A DNA stretch of 64,000 nt from positions 62,001 to 126,000 of the forward strand of contig JAKUTX010000002.1 of assembly GCA_022447855.1 (NCBI GenBank). The letters are read 5' to 3'. The stretch is from UBA6927 sp022447855 (GTDB lineage: Bacteria; Chloroflexota; Dehalococcoidia; Lucifugimonadales; UBA6927). Each line of letters begins with the position of its first letter. The first letter of the stretch is position 1. The translations under genes and the position numbers were made by a program. The notes under the pieces are model-generated. The model was not told the origin of the DNA and did no database searches. It saw only the letters and a program-made list of their open reading frames with translations. Below, one piece after another: positions 8,169-16,517 of this stretch.

Positions 8169-9533
8169 TTGAAAGACGCGGAAAAAAGACAGACTGTTTT
8201 TACACTTCCTACTATTTCGTGGGCGATTTATGATCTCGCAAACACAATATTTAGCTTAGCAATACTATCCTTTTTTTTCCCTTTATGGATAACTCGAGAA
8301 AATGGTGGTGTAAGCTCTGCGGAATATGCTATGACTGTTTCAATCTCTATGTTGGCAGCAGCAGCAATATTACCAATTCTTGGAGCAATTTCAGACAGCT
8401 ATGGAAAAAGGATTCCCTTTTTAAGAATATTTGTACTTATTTGTGTCGCATGTACTGCACTTTTGGGGCAATCGCAAAGCATGATTTTACCCTTGGTTCT
8501 ATTTGCCGTTGCAAATTTTGCTTACCAATCGGCGGAAGTTTTTTACAATGCGCTTTTACCTCAAGTTAGCACTGCCAAAAATAGAGGATTGGTTTCAGGT
8601 TTTGGGGTGGGTATAGGTTACATAGGGAGTATTATTACAATCATTTTGCTGGCGCCATTGGCAACCGCTGAAGGCGCAGATGAGTCAGCTACTTTTCTTC
8701 CAACAGCCATATTGTACATTGTGATTGCATTGCCTCTATTTTTTGCAATTCGAGAACGAAAGCCAGATGAAAGAAAATTCGACTATAAAATTATTGTTGA
8801 TGCTTACAAACAACTTTTTTCCACTTTAAAAAATTTTAAAGAAAATAAAAACCTTTTTAAGTTCATTGTAGCTAGGTTTTTCTATTTAGATGCAATAAAT
8901 ACATTAATTGCATTCATGGCGATTTACGTTACTGCAATTTTAGGAGAAGAAGTAGCGAAAACTGAAGCAATGAATTTAGGGGGCATAAGCTTTACGGGAA
9001 CAGAACTAGTGCTGATAATAGGTGTTTTGTCTGCTTTGTTCTCTGCTTTTCTTTATGGATGGATGGTGACTAAAATTGGTCCAAAATCCACACTGTTGAT
9101 TATTTTAACTATTTGGAGTGCTGCACTCATATGGGCAGTTTTGGGAACAGAAATTGTCCAATTTTATGGAGTGGCTTTTTTGGCTGGCTCGGCACTCGGA
9201 GGAACATGGACTGCAGACAGGGTTCTTTTGACACGTATTGCACCTGCCGGACAGGTCGGACAGTTTTTTGGTCTCTATCAAATGGTGGGACGTCTTTCTG
9301 CAGTAATAGGACCTTTAGTATGGGCTATAGTCACTGCGACACAGTGGATAGTCATCGCGAGAATCTTTGATTGGATTGGAGTTGAATGGATCTCAGGCGA
9401 AATAATGTCCTTGACAGAACTTGAATCTTCACGAATGAGGATTGCTCTTGTTGCCCTACTATTACTATTGGTGGTCGGAGTTATTGTTTTAAGAAAAGTA
9501 AAAGATGAAGAACATCCTTCACACCAAAGTTAA
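8169..9533 (+). CDS. MFS transporter, UMF1/Atg22-like family
   Basis: A 454-residue integral membrane protein, about 12 hydrophobic segments, beginning with the UMF1 pattern SWAIYDLANTIFSLAIL. The MFS loop motif (SDSYGKRIPFL) follows near residue 75, and there is a cytoplasmic loop rich in lysine near 200-230 (ERKPDERKFDYK...NFKENKN). UMF1 proteins are related to the yeast vacuolar amino-acid exporter Atg22; bacterial substrates are mostly unknown. TTG start at 8169 with a modest GAGAGCAGAG upstream. Divergent from uvrA. Confidence 0.88.
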   Translation: MKDAEKRQTVFTLPTISWAIYDLANTIFSLAILSFFFPLWITRENGGVSSAEYAMTVSISMLAAAAILPILGAISDSYGKRIPFLRIFVLICVACTALLGQSQSMILPLVLFAVANFAYQSAEVFYNALLPQVSTAKNRGLVSGFGVGIGYIGSIITIILLAPLATAEGADESATFLPTAILYIVIALPLFFAIRERKPDERKFDYKIIVDAYKQLFSTLKNFKENKNLFKFIVARFFYLDAINTLIAFMAIYVTAILGEEVAKTEAMNLGGISFTGTELVLIIGVLSALFSAFLYGWMVTKIGPKSTLLIILTIWSAALIWAVLGTEIVQFYGVAFLAGSALGGTWTADRVLLTRIAPAGQVGQFFGLYQMVGRLSAVIGPLVWAIVTATQWIVIARIFDWIGVEWISGEIMSLTELESSRMRIALVALLLLLVVGVIVLRKVKDEEHPSHQS

Positions 9534-9573
9534 GAGTTTGCATCATCAAAATTCGCTATGTCTAGTTATTCTA

Positions 9574-10485
9574 TTAACGCTTACGTAGATTAGAAGCAGT
9601 AAAATTAACTATTTTTGGAGCACCTGCTATTATGGGCTTTTGCCACTTTCTAAGATTTGAAGCAGTTACTTTTTCAAAAGATTCATTGTTTGGATTGAAA
9701 GAGTTTAAATTTTTCCATTTAAACTCCTCGAAAATTCTTAATCTTTTCCTTTCAGAAACTCCTTCCAAAACTAATCCACCCGATTCAAGGATAATACATG
9801 TGCCAGCGGCAATATCCCAAATACTTGGAGCGCTAGATACCATGAATTGACTAATTCCCAAAGCGGACATGGCCATTTCATATGCGATGCTACCAGTCAT
9901 TCGATAGTCACCAATTTTATTTTTTAGAATTTCAGATGGATTAAAAATATTTGTGAAAGACCCTGGCAATGTTACTAGCCCAGAGGATTTACTTTCTTGA
10001 GGGTTTTCGCACAGCAGGATTTTTTCATCGTTAAAATATGCACCTGACCCCTTTGTGGCGTGTATTACACTGCCTTTAGTAGAGTTTGGCCAAGGTAAAA
10101 ATATTGCACCCATATAAGGAATGCCTTTATAAAGTACGCCAATTGAGCATGCATAAATTGGTAGCCCTGCAACAAAATTTTTAGTTCCATCAATTGGATC
10201 CACTACCCATAAAAATTCTGAGGCATTTTTGTTTTGACTCGTTGCTGAAGTTTCCTCTTCTCCTAAAAATCCATGTTCGGGGAAATGAGATTTTATAGAA
10301 TTCCGAATATGTTTTTGGATTTGAATATCGATATTTGTAACTGGGTCTAAACCAGATTTATCTTTAAATTCTACCGATAGGGGTTTCCTGAAATTTTCAT
10401 ATAAGATGAAGCCTGCTTCATTCGCAAGTTTTATTGCAAGTTTTGAGATGCTTTCCCAAATTTTTTCACTTTGATCTAACATCAT
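9574..10485 (-). CDS. Inositol monophosphatase family protein (second copy)
   Basis: A 303-residue IMPase-superfamily enzyme. It has GFLGEEET near residue 73, WVVDPIDGTKNFVAGLP near 93-109 (metal site) and SIWDIAAGTCIILESGG near 220-236. It likely hydrolyses an inositol or sugar phosphate or a 3'-phosphonucleotide. It is longer than the copy at 684-1496, with a C-terminal extension in which TASNLRK occurs twice within 25 residues; the underlying DNA is also repeated, suggesting a small tandem duplication at the 3' end. Directly downstream of mazG (20 bp gap), hence one transcript. Confidence 0.88.
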   Translation of the reverse strand: MMLDQSEKIWESISKLAIKLANEAGFILYENFRKPLSVEFKDKSGLDPVTNIDIQIQKHIRNSIKSHFPEHGFLGEEETSATSQNKNASEFLWVVDPIDGTKNFVAGLPIYACSIGVLYKGIPYMGAIFLPWPNSTKGSVIHATKGSGAYFNDEKILLCENPQESKSSGLVTLPGSFTNIFNPSEILKNKIGDYRMTGSIAYEMAMSALGISQFMVSSAPSIWDIAAGTCIILESGGLVLEGVSERKRLRIFEEFKWKNLNSFNPNNESFEKVTASNLRKWQKPIIAGAPKIVNFTASNLRKR

Positions 10486-10504
10486 AAATTTAAATCTCCA
10501 ACAT

Positions 10505-11290
10505 TTAATTTTTTGATTCTATTAATTTAGAACTTTCCCATAGTTCGTCTTTTTCATTAAGAGATAATTCAAAAAAGTTGAATCCTTGTGTTTTACATAA
10601 ATCTTCCATAATTTCAAATCGTGCTACAAAGCGTTGATTAGCATGCCTCAAAGATGACTCGGCATCTATGTTTAGCCATCTTGCTAAATTAACGACAGAA
10701 AATAAAAGATCTCCAAATTCAGATTCTTGTTCAGGTTCGGTGTTTGTATTCTTAAGTTCGTGTGCCTCTTCTGCAATCTTCGAAAGGACACCTTCAAGGT
10801 TTTCCCAGTCAAACTTGTTTACAGATGCCCTGTATTGAGCTTGCTGTGCAAATGCTAGGGCCGGTAGTGTTTTCGGAATCCCAGATAGTATAGAGGAGTC
10901 TGGTTTTTCAAGGCTTTTAATTTGTTGCCAGTTGCTTTTAACAGCTTCAGGATTTTTCAATTCTTGATTTTTAAAAACGTGTGGATGTCTGCGAATTAAT
11001 TTTTCAATTAACTTTCCATAAACTTTTTTGGCGGTGAAAGTTTTTTTATTTTCGGCAATTGATATATGCATTAATAAATTTAAAAGTGTGTCACCAAGTT
11101 CTTCAGTGATAGATTCTGAATCGTTGCTTTCAATTGCCTCAATAAGTTCGTAGCATTCTTCCAATAGTTCTTCTTTAATTGACATATGATTTTGTTTTTG
11201 GTCCCAAGGACACCCATCTGGGCCCCTAAGATAGTTTACTAAGTCTAAAACACCCTGGAATGTATGTGGAAATGAGTCGGGGGGATTCAT
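10505..11290 (-). CDS. mazG: Nucleoside triphosphate pyrophosphohydrolase MazG
   Basis: A 261-residue protein with tandem MazG domains. The first carries LRGPDGCPWDQKQNH followed by EELLEECYELIEAIE (Mg-binding EExxE helix). The second has FAQQAQYRASVNKFDWEN and EEAHELKN...EFGDLLFSVVNLARW. MazG hydrolyses NTPs and dNTPs to NMPs and PPi, as house-cleaning and in limiting (p)ppGpp. Length agrees with E. coli MazG. Upstream of the second IMPase-like gene. Confidence 0.95.
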   Translation of the reverse strand: MNPPDSFPHTFQGVLDLVNYLRGPDGCPWDQKQNHMSIKEELLEECYELIEAIESNDSESITEELGDTLLNLLMHISIAENKKTFTAKKVYGKLIEKLIRRHPHVFKNQELKNPEAVKSNWQQIKSLEKPDSSILSGIPKTLPALAFAQQAQYRASVNKFDWENLEGVLSKIAEEAHELKNTNTEPEQESEFGDLLFSVVNLARWLNIDAESSLRHANQRFVARFEIMEDLCKTQGFNFFELSLNEKDELWESSKLIESKN

Positions 11291-11325
11291 TTTTAACTCC
11301 TATCAAATGATATGATTGAAATGTT

Positions 11326-12036
11326 ATGGATTTCTTGCAAACATTTCGTACAATTGCAGTTATTGGCTTAGTGCCAATATTGTTAATTACAACAAGTGTA
11401 CAGCTTGTTGTAAATTTTACAGGATTTTATAGTTTTGAATTTGAACGATCTCGTATTGCAGAATATACCGGAATAGACAATCAAGAACTTTTAAGAATTT
11501 CTGGGCTTATTCAAGATTATTTTTATAATGAAAATGAACTTTTAATTATTCCGTCAAAGATTAATGGACGATCAGTTGAAAATATTTTTAACGAGAAAGA
11601 AGTTCATCATATGAAAGATGTCAAAGAACTTTTTAAGGGAGTATTCTTTTTACAATCTGCTAGTTTGATTATTTTGAGTTTGTTGATTGCCTCACAAATT
11701 TTCTTTCACAGGACGAAAGGATTATTTTCGATTATGAATAATCTTGTTTGGGGTGCTTACTCTACTTTGTTTATAATTTTGCTTGTCTCGTTAGCGGTGT
11801 TGTTATCATTTGATCGTATTTTTCATCTTTTCCATGTATTGAGTTTTGCGAATGATTTTTGGATGTTGAATCCAAGATATGATTATTTAGTGGCGATTTT
11901 TAACCAACAATTCTTTTTCCATGCATGCTTGTTAGTTGGAATTTTTTCACTATCTGGAGCATTTTTATTAATTGCCTGTAAATATTTTCTCAACTATTTC
12001 ATGAAAAGAACTCGAATCGTTACTGATGAAAATTAA
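11326..12036 (+). CDS. DUF1461/TIGR01906-family integral membrane protein
   Basis: A 236-residue membrane protein. An N-terminal segment lies at residues 9-30, a long soluble loop follows with FYSFEFERSRIAEYTGI and YFYNENELLI, and then come three more hydrophobic segments near 102-122, 135-160 and 196-222. The extracellular block with FNEKEVHHMKDVKEL before the second segment is characteristic of the TIGR01906 family. Function unknown. Divergent from mazG and just upstream of the trpB promoter. Confidence 0.75.
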   Translation: MDFLQTFRTIAVIGLVPILLITTSVQLVVNFTGFYSFEFERSRIAEYTGIDNQELLRISGLIQDYFYNENELLIIPSKINGRSVENIFNEKEVHHMKDVKELFKGVFFLQSASLIILSLLIASQIFFHRTKGLFSIMNNLVWGAYSTLFIILLVSLAVLLSFDRIFHLFHVLSFANDFWMLNPRYDYLVAIFNQQFFFHACLLVGIFSLSGAFLLIACKYFLNYFMKRTRIVTDEN

Positions 12037-12050
12037 CATTTGATAGGAAG

Positions 12051-12059
12051 TGCTATAAT
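12051..12059 (+). promoter_or_regulatory. Predicted extended -10 promoter of trpB
   Basis: A perfect TATAAT (12054-12059) is preceded by TG at 12051-12052, giving the extended -10 form TGnTATAAT, 50 bp before the trpB ATG. No good -35 hexamer lies at 17 bp, as is common for extended -10 promoters. Confidence 0.5.
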
Positions 12060-12109
12060 ATCGGCATTAAACCATAATTATAAATTTTTAAATCATTTTA
12101 GGAATTAAA

Positions 12110-13312
12110 ATGAATAATAAAAAAACTATGCCAGATTCTATGGGAAGATTTGGAATGTTCGGGGGACGATATGTCCCTGAAACTCTTATGAAAGCAATTG
12201 ACGAACTCGAATTAGCTTATATTGAAGCTCGTAAAGATGAAGGATTTTTCAAAGAATTAGAGATAATGGGAAAACAATATATAGGTAGGCCCACCCCTCT
12301 AACTTATGCTGAAAATCTAACGCGTGAATTGGGTGGCGCGAAAATATTTTTAAAGAGAGAAGATCTCTCTCATACAGGAGCGCATAAAATAAATAATGCT
12401 TTAGGACAAGCATTGTTGACGTCCAGAATGGGAAAAAATCGTGTTATTGCTGAAACAGGAGCCGGGCAACACGGAGTTGCTGTTGCAACAGTTTGTGCAA
12501 TGTTAAAACAAGAATGTGTTGTTTATATGGGATCTCAAGACATTAAAAGACAAGCGCTTAATGTATTTAGAATGAAGTTGTTAGGTGCGGATGTTAGATC
12601 TGTTGATAGTGGAAGTAAAACTTTAAAAGATGCAATTAATGAATGCATACGTGACTGGGTTACAAATGTTGATTCAACTCATTATTTGATAGGAAGTGTT
12701 GTAGGACCTCATCCTTATCCTATGATAGTTAGAGATTTTCAAAGTGTGATTGGCGCAGAGGCGCATGAGCAGATGATTGATATGACTGGGAAAATTCCTG
12801 ATTATGCTGTTGCATGTGTCGGGGGAGGTAGCAACGCAATGGGGCTTTTTCATGAGTTTGTAGAGTTCCCTGAGGTTAAATTGATTGGTGTTGAGGCTGC
12901 CGGTAGGGGAATTCAATCAGGAGAACATGCAAGTGCTTTGGCGGCTGGGGACATAGGCGTACTACACGGCAGTATGTCTTACCTCCTTCAGGATGACAAT
13001 GGTCAAGTAATGGAAACGCATAGTGTGTCTGCGGGATTAGATTACCCAGGTGTTGGGCCAGAGCATAGTTGGCTTAAAGATAGCGGACGTGCTACTTATG
13101 TTAATGTCACGGATTCTGAAGCATTGGAGGGATTACAGTTGTTATGCAAAACTGAGGGCATTATTCCGGCTCTTGAAACAGCACATGCAATATATTATGT
13201 GTCCCGGTTAGCGCCTACTTTATCTACTGACCGTACAATAGTTTTGAATCTCAGCGGCCGAGGGGATAAAGATATGGAATCAGTAGCGTCTGAGTTAGGT
13301 TTTGAGATATAG
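12110..13312 (+). CDS. trpB: Tryptophan synthase beta chain
   Basis: A 400-residue TrpB. It opens MGRFGMFGGRYVPETLM. The PLP lysine is in HTGAHKINNALGQ near residue 98, the phosphate loop GGGSNAMG lies near 240, and HSVSAGLDYPGVGPEHSW near 305. It condenses indole with L-serine. trpA and other trp genes are not adjacent, so this copy is separated from a trp operon within the visible region. The two membrane-protein genes downstream (3 and 9 bp gaps) may be co-transcribed. Confidence 0.97.
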   Translation: MNNKKTMPDSMGRFGMFGGRYVPETLMKAIDELELAYIEARKDEGFFKELEIMGKQYIGRPTPLTYAENLTRELGGAKIFLKREDLSHTGAHKINNALGQALLTSRMGKNRVIAETGAGQHGVAVATVCAMLKQECVVYMGSQDIKRQALNVFRMKLLGADVRSVDSGSKTLKDAINECIRDWVTNVDSTHYLIGSVVGPHPYPMIVRDFQSVIGAEAHEQMIDMTGKIPDYAVACVGGGSNAMGLFHEFVEFPEVKLIGVEAAGRGIQSGEHASALAAGDIGVLHGSMSYLLQDDNGQVMETHSVSAGLDYPGVGPEHSWLKDSGRATYVNVTDSEALEGLQLLCKTEGIIPALETAHAIYYVSRLAPTLSTDRTIVLNLSGRGDKDMESVASELGFEI

Positions 13313-13314
13313 GC

Positions 13315-13908
13315 TTGATTTTGAGGCCAGAAATTTTTACCAGGAAGATACATATTGTATTTACATCCACGATACTCATTTTAATTTCTTCCGTGATAGT
13401 TTGTTGGTTTTTAATTTACTCTATGGATCGAGCTTATGCCAATGGCAGAGTAACTGAATGGGAAGTGACTGAATCAGAAAATTTCCAAGTATTTTTGGGA
13501 ACTATTCCTGCCGATCCTAGAATAGGAGTATTGCATATTTCTATTCGTGCCAAAGAATTAATTTCAGATGAATTTAGTACCGATTTGAGAGTTTCTGTGT
13601 CTGCTATAGGGCCTTTGGGGAGTTCTACTGTTGAAGAAAAATTTTTCGATAATGACCCTATGGATTCTACATATTTTGATGGATTGATAAATGTAGATAA
13701 AGAGGGTTTTTGGGATATTTCCATAACAATAGTTCAAGGTCAAACTACTGATTCTGTAGTTTTCCGAATTGAGGTAATCAAAACTCACCCTTTGACCGGA
13801 GCAATAACTTTAGCTGCAATTATTGCTTTTCTTGCAGTCCTTGGATTTTCGGGCCGAAAAATATTTATTGAACAAAAAAGATCGAAAAAGACCAAAGACA
13901 CAATTTGA
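13315..13908 (+). CDS. Membrane-anchored protein with extracytoplasmic beta domain (FixH/CopC-like, tentative)
   Basis: A 197-residue protein. An N-terminal hydrophobic anchor spans about residues 15-36 and a second hydrophobic segment about 163-183. Between them is an extracytoplasmic domain with VTESENFQVFLGTIPADPRIGVLHISIRAKEL, a layout like FixH/YtkA/CopC-type beta-sandwich domains. No catalytic motif is visible. The start is taken as TTG at 13315, two bases after the trpB stop; a second TTG at 13321 is also possible. The gene is followed 9 bp later by a multi-pass membrane protein, a pairing that suggests joint function. The family call is an inference. Confidence 0.55.
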   Translation: MILRPEIFTRKIHIVFTSTILILISSVIVCWFLIYSMDRAYANGRVTEWEVTESENFQVFLGTIPADPRIGVLHISIRAKELISDEFSTDLRVSVSAIGPLGSSTVEEKFFDNDPMDSTYFDGLINVDKEGFWDISITIVQGQTTDSVVFRIEVIKTHPLTGAITLAAIIAFLAVLGFSGRKIFIEQKRSKKTKDTI

Positions 13909-13917
13909 AATATTCAT

Positions 13918-15423
13918 ATGATTAAAAGAATTTTAATTGCGCTGTTTTTTTCTGGAGCAGCTCTAATTTCATATAGTGAAATTCTTTTTGCACATAGTTT
14001 TTCTGACCGTTATAAATCACCAGTTGATATTTCTTTTGTGTTTTTGTTTCTTTGTTTACTAATGGGATTATGTTTTTTAGTGAATCAAAATAGTTTTTCG
14101 ACAAATCAGAAATTAGCTGAATATCCAAAATTTAACATTCTGAAAATAGTAATTCTTAGAAAGTTTTTGACTAACAATTATATTCAGTTTTTGATGAAAT
14201 TAATTTCGGTTTTGTTATTGATATTGATAATAAGCACGTCTTTTATGGGTTCTCAAAATCCAGCTGCTAATTTTGCCCCTACTTTTGTTTGGGTGATTTT
14301 CTGGACTGGATTTGGATTATTTTGCGCCTTTATAGGTAATATTTGGATTTTATTGAATCCTTGGAAAACGACTTTCGAGTGGGCTGAAATTGTAATAGGC
14401 AGAAAAGATAGCCAAAGAGATATTAGTATTTGGGAGTATCCACAGATACTGGATGTTTGGCCGGCTGTATCATTAATTTTATTACTGGCTTGGCTAGAAA
14501 ATATTTTTGTAGGCTCTACCAATCCCTTGTTTTTAGGGTTTATCATATCAATATATTCAATTGTTACTTGGGCAGGAATGTTAGCTTTTGGGAAAACTGT
14601 TTGGTTGAATAAATTTGATCCTATTAGTGTCACATTTGAGGTGTTGTCTACGTTTTCTATATTTGAGTTTCGAGGTAGAAATAAATCTGACAATTCACCT
14701 ATTGCGAAAAAGCATAAAGAAAATAAGGCTATGTTCTTAAGGCCTTTGAGTACTGGTTTAATCAATTTAAGAAAACCATCGTATGCGAAAATGGTTTTTA
14801 TCATCGCTCTTTCAAGTACTGTTATTTATTCGGCAATTTTGGAAGTCCCGCTATGGTTATCTATAAAAGCTTATTGGATTGCAGTGATTCAGGATTTCAT
14901 GGGCGTTTCAATATATAGTCCTATTCCTGGATATTTAATTGATTTTTTGGGTATGTTGTTATTTTGGAGGATGTGTTTTGCTTTTTATTCAGGGGTTATT
15001 CATTTATTAAAAATTTTATTAAGGAGTCAGGTTTCTGCATTAGAATTAAAGTTGCATTTAATCTGGATATTGCTTCCTTTAACTATCTTCATAAATTTCG
15101 CCCATGAATTTGCTTTTTTCTTGGTTGATGCACAAATGATAATTCCGTTGATATCTGACCCATTTGGGTTTGGGTGGAATTTGTTTGGGACAGTAGATTT
15201 TGGTCGAAATCTGCCGCATTTTGATGCAAAAATTGCTTTTTTGGTACTACTAATTTCTATAATGATTGGAGGGGTTTACTCGGTAATTGTTTCAAATGTT
15301 CTTATCAAGCAAATTATTGATTCAGACAGAACATATATTTTATCTAAACTGCCGTTGTTCGTGTTTTTTTTAGTTTTTATGATGATTGGTGTTTTACTTG
15401 TATCTCAACCAATGTTACTTTAA
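13918..15423 (+). CDS. Multi-pass membrane protein, similar to proteins annotated 'fenitrothion hydrolase'
   Basis: A 501-residue protein. A signal-like N terminus ends in FAHSFSDRYKSPVD, followed by roughly a dozen hydrophobic segments. The opening HSFSDRYxxPV and the following first transmembrane block resemble proteins (HALGxRYxLPxPLWL) seen in Actinobacteria and Chloroflexi that databases label as putative fenitrothion hydrolase. That name is doubtful, because no hydrolase motif is apparent. A conserved-looking LNPWKTTFEWAE loop lies near residue 147. It probably acts with the preceding FixH/CopC-like protein in the membrane. Function unknown. Confidence 0.6.
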   Translation: MIKRILIALFFSGAALISYSEILFAHSFSDRYKSPVDISFVFLFLCLLMGLCFLVNQNSFSTNQKLAEYPKFNILKIVILRKFLTNNYIQFLMKLISVLLLILIISTSFMGSQNPAANFAPTFVWVIFWTGFGLFCAFIGNIWILLNPWKTTFEWAEIVIGRKDSQRDISIWEYPQILDVWPAVSLILLLAWLENIFVGSTNPLFLGFIISIYSIVTWAGMLAFGKTVWLNKFDPISVTFEVLSTFSIFEFRGRNKSDNSPIAKKHKENKAMFLRPLSTGLINLRKPSYAKMVFIIALSSTVIYSAILEVPLWLSIKAYWIAVIQDFMGVSIYSPIPGYLIDFLGMLLFWRMCFAFYSGVIHLLKILLRSQVSALELKLHLIWILLPLTIFINFAHEFAFFLVDAQMIIPLISDPFGFGWNLFGTVDFGRNLPHFDAKIAFLVLLISIMIGGVYSVIVSNVLIKQIIDSDRTYILSKLPLFVFFLVFMMIGVLLVSQPMLL

Positions 15424-15494
15424 TTTTAATTAGTGATTTTATTGAAATAACAATTATAGAATGATACCGAATGTGCATTTCTGAGGGAGTTTTT

Positions 15495-16082
15495 ATGCAG
15501 TATTTACTACCAAAAGTTGAACGAATTCTAGAGATTTCTAGAGAGTTAAATGCATTGAAGTTTGGGGAGTTTCAATTGTCTTCAGGGGCAAAAAGTCACT
15601 ATTACTTTGATGGAAGATTATTAACATTACATCCTGATGGAGCGAAAGCTGTTGCTGAAGTTGTTTTAGCGATTACATTAGAAGCAGGAGCAAATTTTAT
15701 CGCAGGCCCTACAATTGGAGCGGATCCAATTGTTTCTGCGGTTAGCCTGCTAAGTCAAATTGATGGCGTAAGGAAGATTCCTGGAGGAATCATTCGGAAA
15801 GAGATTAAAGCACATGGGACGACGCGAATGATTGAGGGCCCCGTGCCTCCTAATGCTAAAGTAGTAGTAGTAGATGATACATGTACATCTGGAGGAAGTT
15901 TGTTTCATGCCATCAAAGTTTTAGAATCAGAGAATTGTGAAATTGTTAAGGTTGTATCAATTTTAGATCGGAGAGAGGGCGGGCATGAGAAATTTCAAAA
16001 CAGCTCTTATAGTTACATTGCATTACTTGAAGCCGATGGTTATTTGATTAGGCCCTCTACTGTGTTCCAATCAAAAGGGTAG
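15495..16082 (+). CDS. pyrE: Orotate phosphoribosyltransferase
   Basis: A 195-residue PRTase. The PRPP-binding loop VVVVDDTCTSGGSLFHA lies near residues 122-138, a substrate loop GEFQLSSGAKSHYYFDGR near 27-44, and GPTIGADPIVSA near 74-85. It makes OMP from orotate and PRPP. I choose ATG at 15495 because GAGGGAG lies just upstream; an earlier in-frame ATG at 15471 adds 8 residues that do not match the family. It is separate from the pyrB-pyrC-carA operon at 32-35.5 kb. Confidence 0.94.
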   Translation: MQYLLPKVERILEISRELNALKFGEFQLSSGAKSHYYFDGRLLTLHPDGAKAVAEVVLAITLEAGANFIAGPTIGADPIVSAVSLLSQIDGVRKIPGGIIRKEIKAHGTTRMIEGPVPPNAKVVVVDDTCTSGGSLFHAIKVLESENCEIVKVVSILDRREGGHEKFQNSSYSYIALLEADGYLIRPSTVFQSKG

Positions 16083-16091
16083 GGAATTTCG

Positions 16092-16121
16092 TTGCCACCT
16101 AAGCCTTTTGTCCTGTATAGT
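16092..16121 (+). promoter_or_regulatory. Predicted sigma70-type promoter of the selenoprotein gene
   Basis: TTGCCA (16092-16097) and TATAGT (16116-16121) are separated by 18 bp, ending about 32 bp before the ATG of the UGA-containing gene. This suggests that gene is expressed on its own promoter and not only by readthrough from pyrE. Confidence 0.45.
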
Positions 16122-16152
16122 TCCACTAATATAATTTTCAGAAGGATTGATT

Positions 16153-16503
16153 ATGGACCACTTACAATTTTTTGGCTGGGGAACCTGAGGTACTTGTCGC
16201 AAATTGAGAGCGTCGCTCTCTGAAAAGAAAGTAGATTTCGTAGAAAGAGATTTTTTTAAGGATCGTTTTACCGAATTAGAGCTGCGACAACTAATAGGAA
16301 GTTATCCTGTGAGCGAAGTCTTTTCGAACAGGAGCCCGTCATTCAAGAAATTGAATATAGAATTAGATTCATTAACTGAAGATGATATGGTCAAATTGAT
16401 GTTAGAGGAACCAAGATTAATTAAGAGACCTTTGATTCGTTACGGTGATCAATTAATTATAGGAAATAAAAAAACTGAAATTGACGAATTGATAAAGTCT
16501 TAG
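16153..16503 (+). CDS. ArsC/Spx-family thioredoxin-fold protein, predicted selenoprotein (in-frame UGA)
   Basis: Reading from ATG 16153 (GAAGGA 7 nt upstream) gives MDHLQFFGWGT, then UGA at 16186-16188, then GTCRKLRASLSEKK and an open frame to 16503 (116 residues counting Sec at 12). The ArsC/Spx family has CxxCRKA at exactly this place, so UGA replaces the first Cys, giving UGTC. The rest matches the family: DFVERDFFKD, LIGSYPVSEVFSNRSPSFKKLNI, LMLEEPRLIKRPLI and an IIGNKK ending. Without readthrough only a fragment from TTG 16204 could be made, lacking the active site. A hairpin 17 nt after the UGA fits a bacterial SECIS. Expected role is a thiol/selenol oxidoreductase; whether the substrate is arsenate is unknown. 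selA/selB/selC are not in the window. Confidence 0.85.
16206..16220 (+). promoter_or_regulatory. Candidate bacterial SECIS hairpin
   Basis: GAGAGC (16206-16211), loop GTC (16212-16214) and GCTCTC (16215-16220) form a perfect 6-bp stem inside the coding sequence. It starts 17 nt after the UGA, with the apical G about 24 nt away. This agrees with what is known of bacterial SECIS elements: a short stem, a small loop with an early G, at roughly 16-37 nt from UGA. SelB would bind here. Confidence 0.65.
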
Positions 16504-16517
16504 AGTTTGAGGAGCTC

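Noticed and set aside
12041..12698. A 15-nt string (ATTTGATAGGAAGTG) occurring both before and inside trpB
   Set aside because: In 64 kb of AT-rich DNA a few 15-mer repeats are expected by chance; the second copy simply encodes part of TrpB.
14253..14804. 183-residue minus-strand ORF
   Set aside because: It lies wholly antisense to the 501-residue membrane protein, has no ribosome binding site and no family features; a shadow frame.
16186..16188. In-frame TGA as an ordinary nonsense mutation or pseudogene
   Set aside because: The rest of the gene is intact with a good start signal, the UGA falls exactly at the catalytic Cys codon, and a SECIS-like hairpin follows. Sequencing error cannot be excluded without reads, but it is the less likely explanation.
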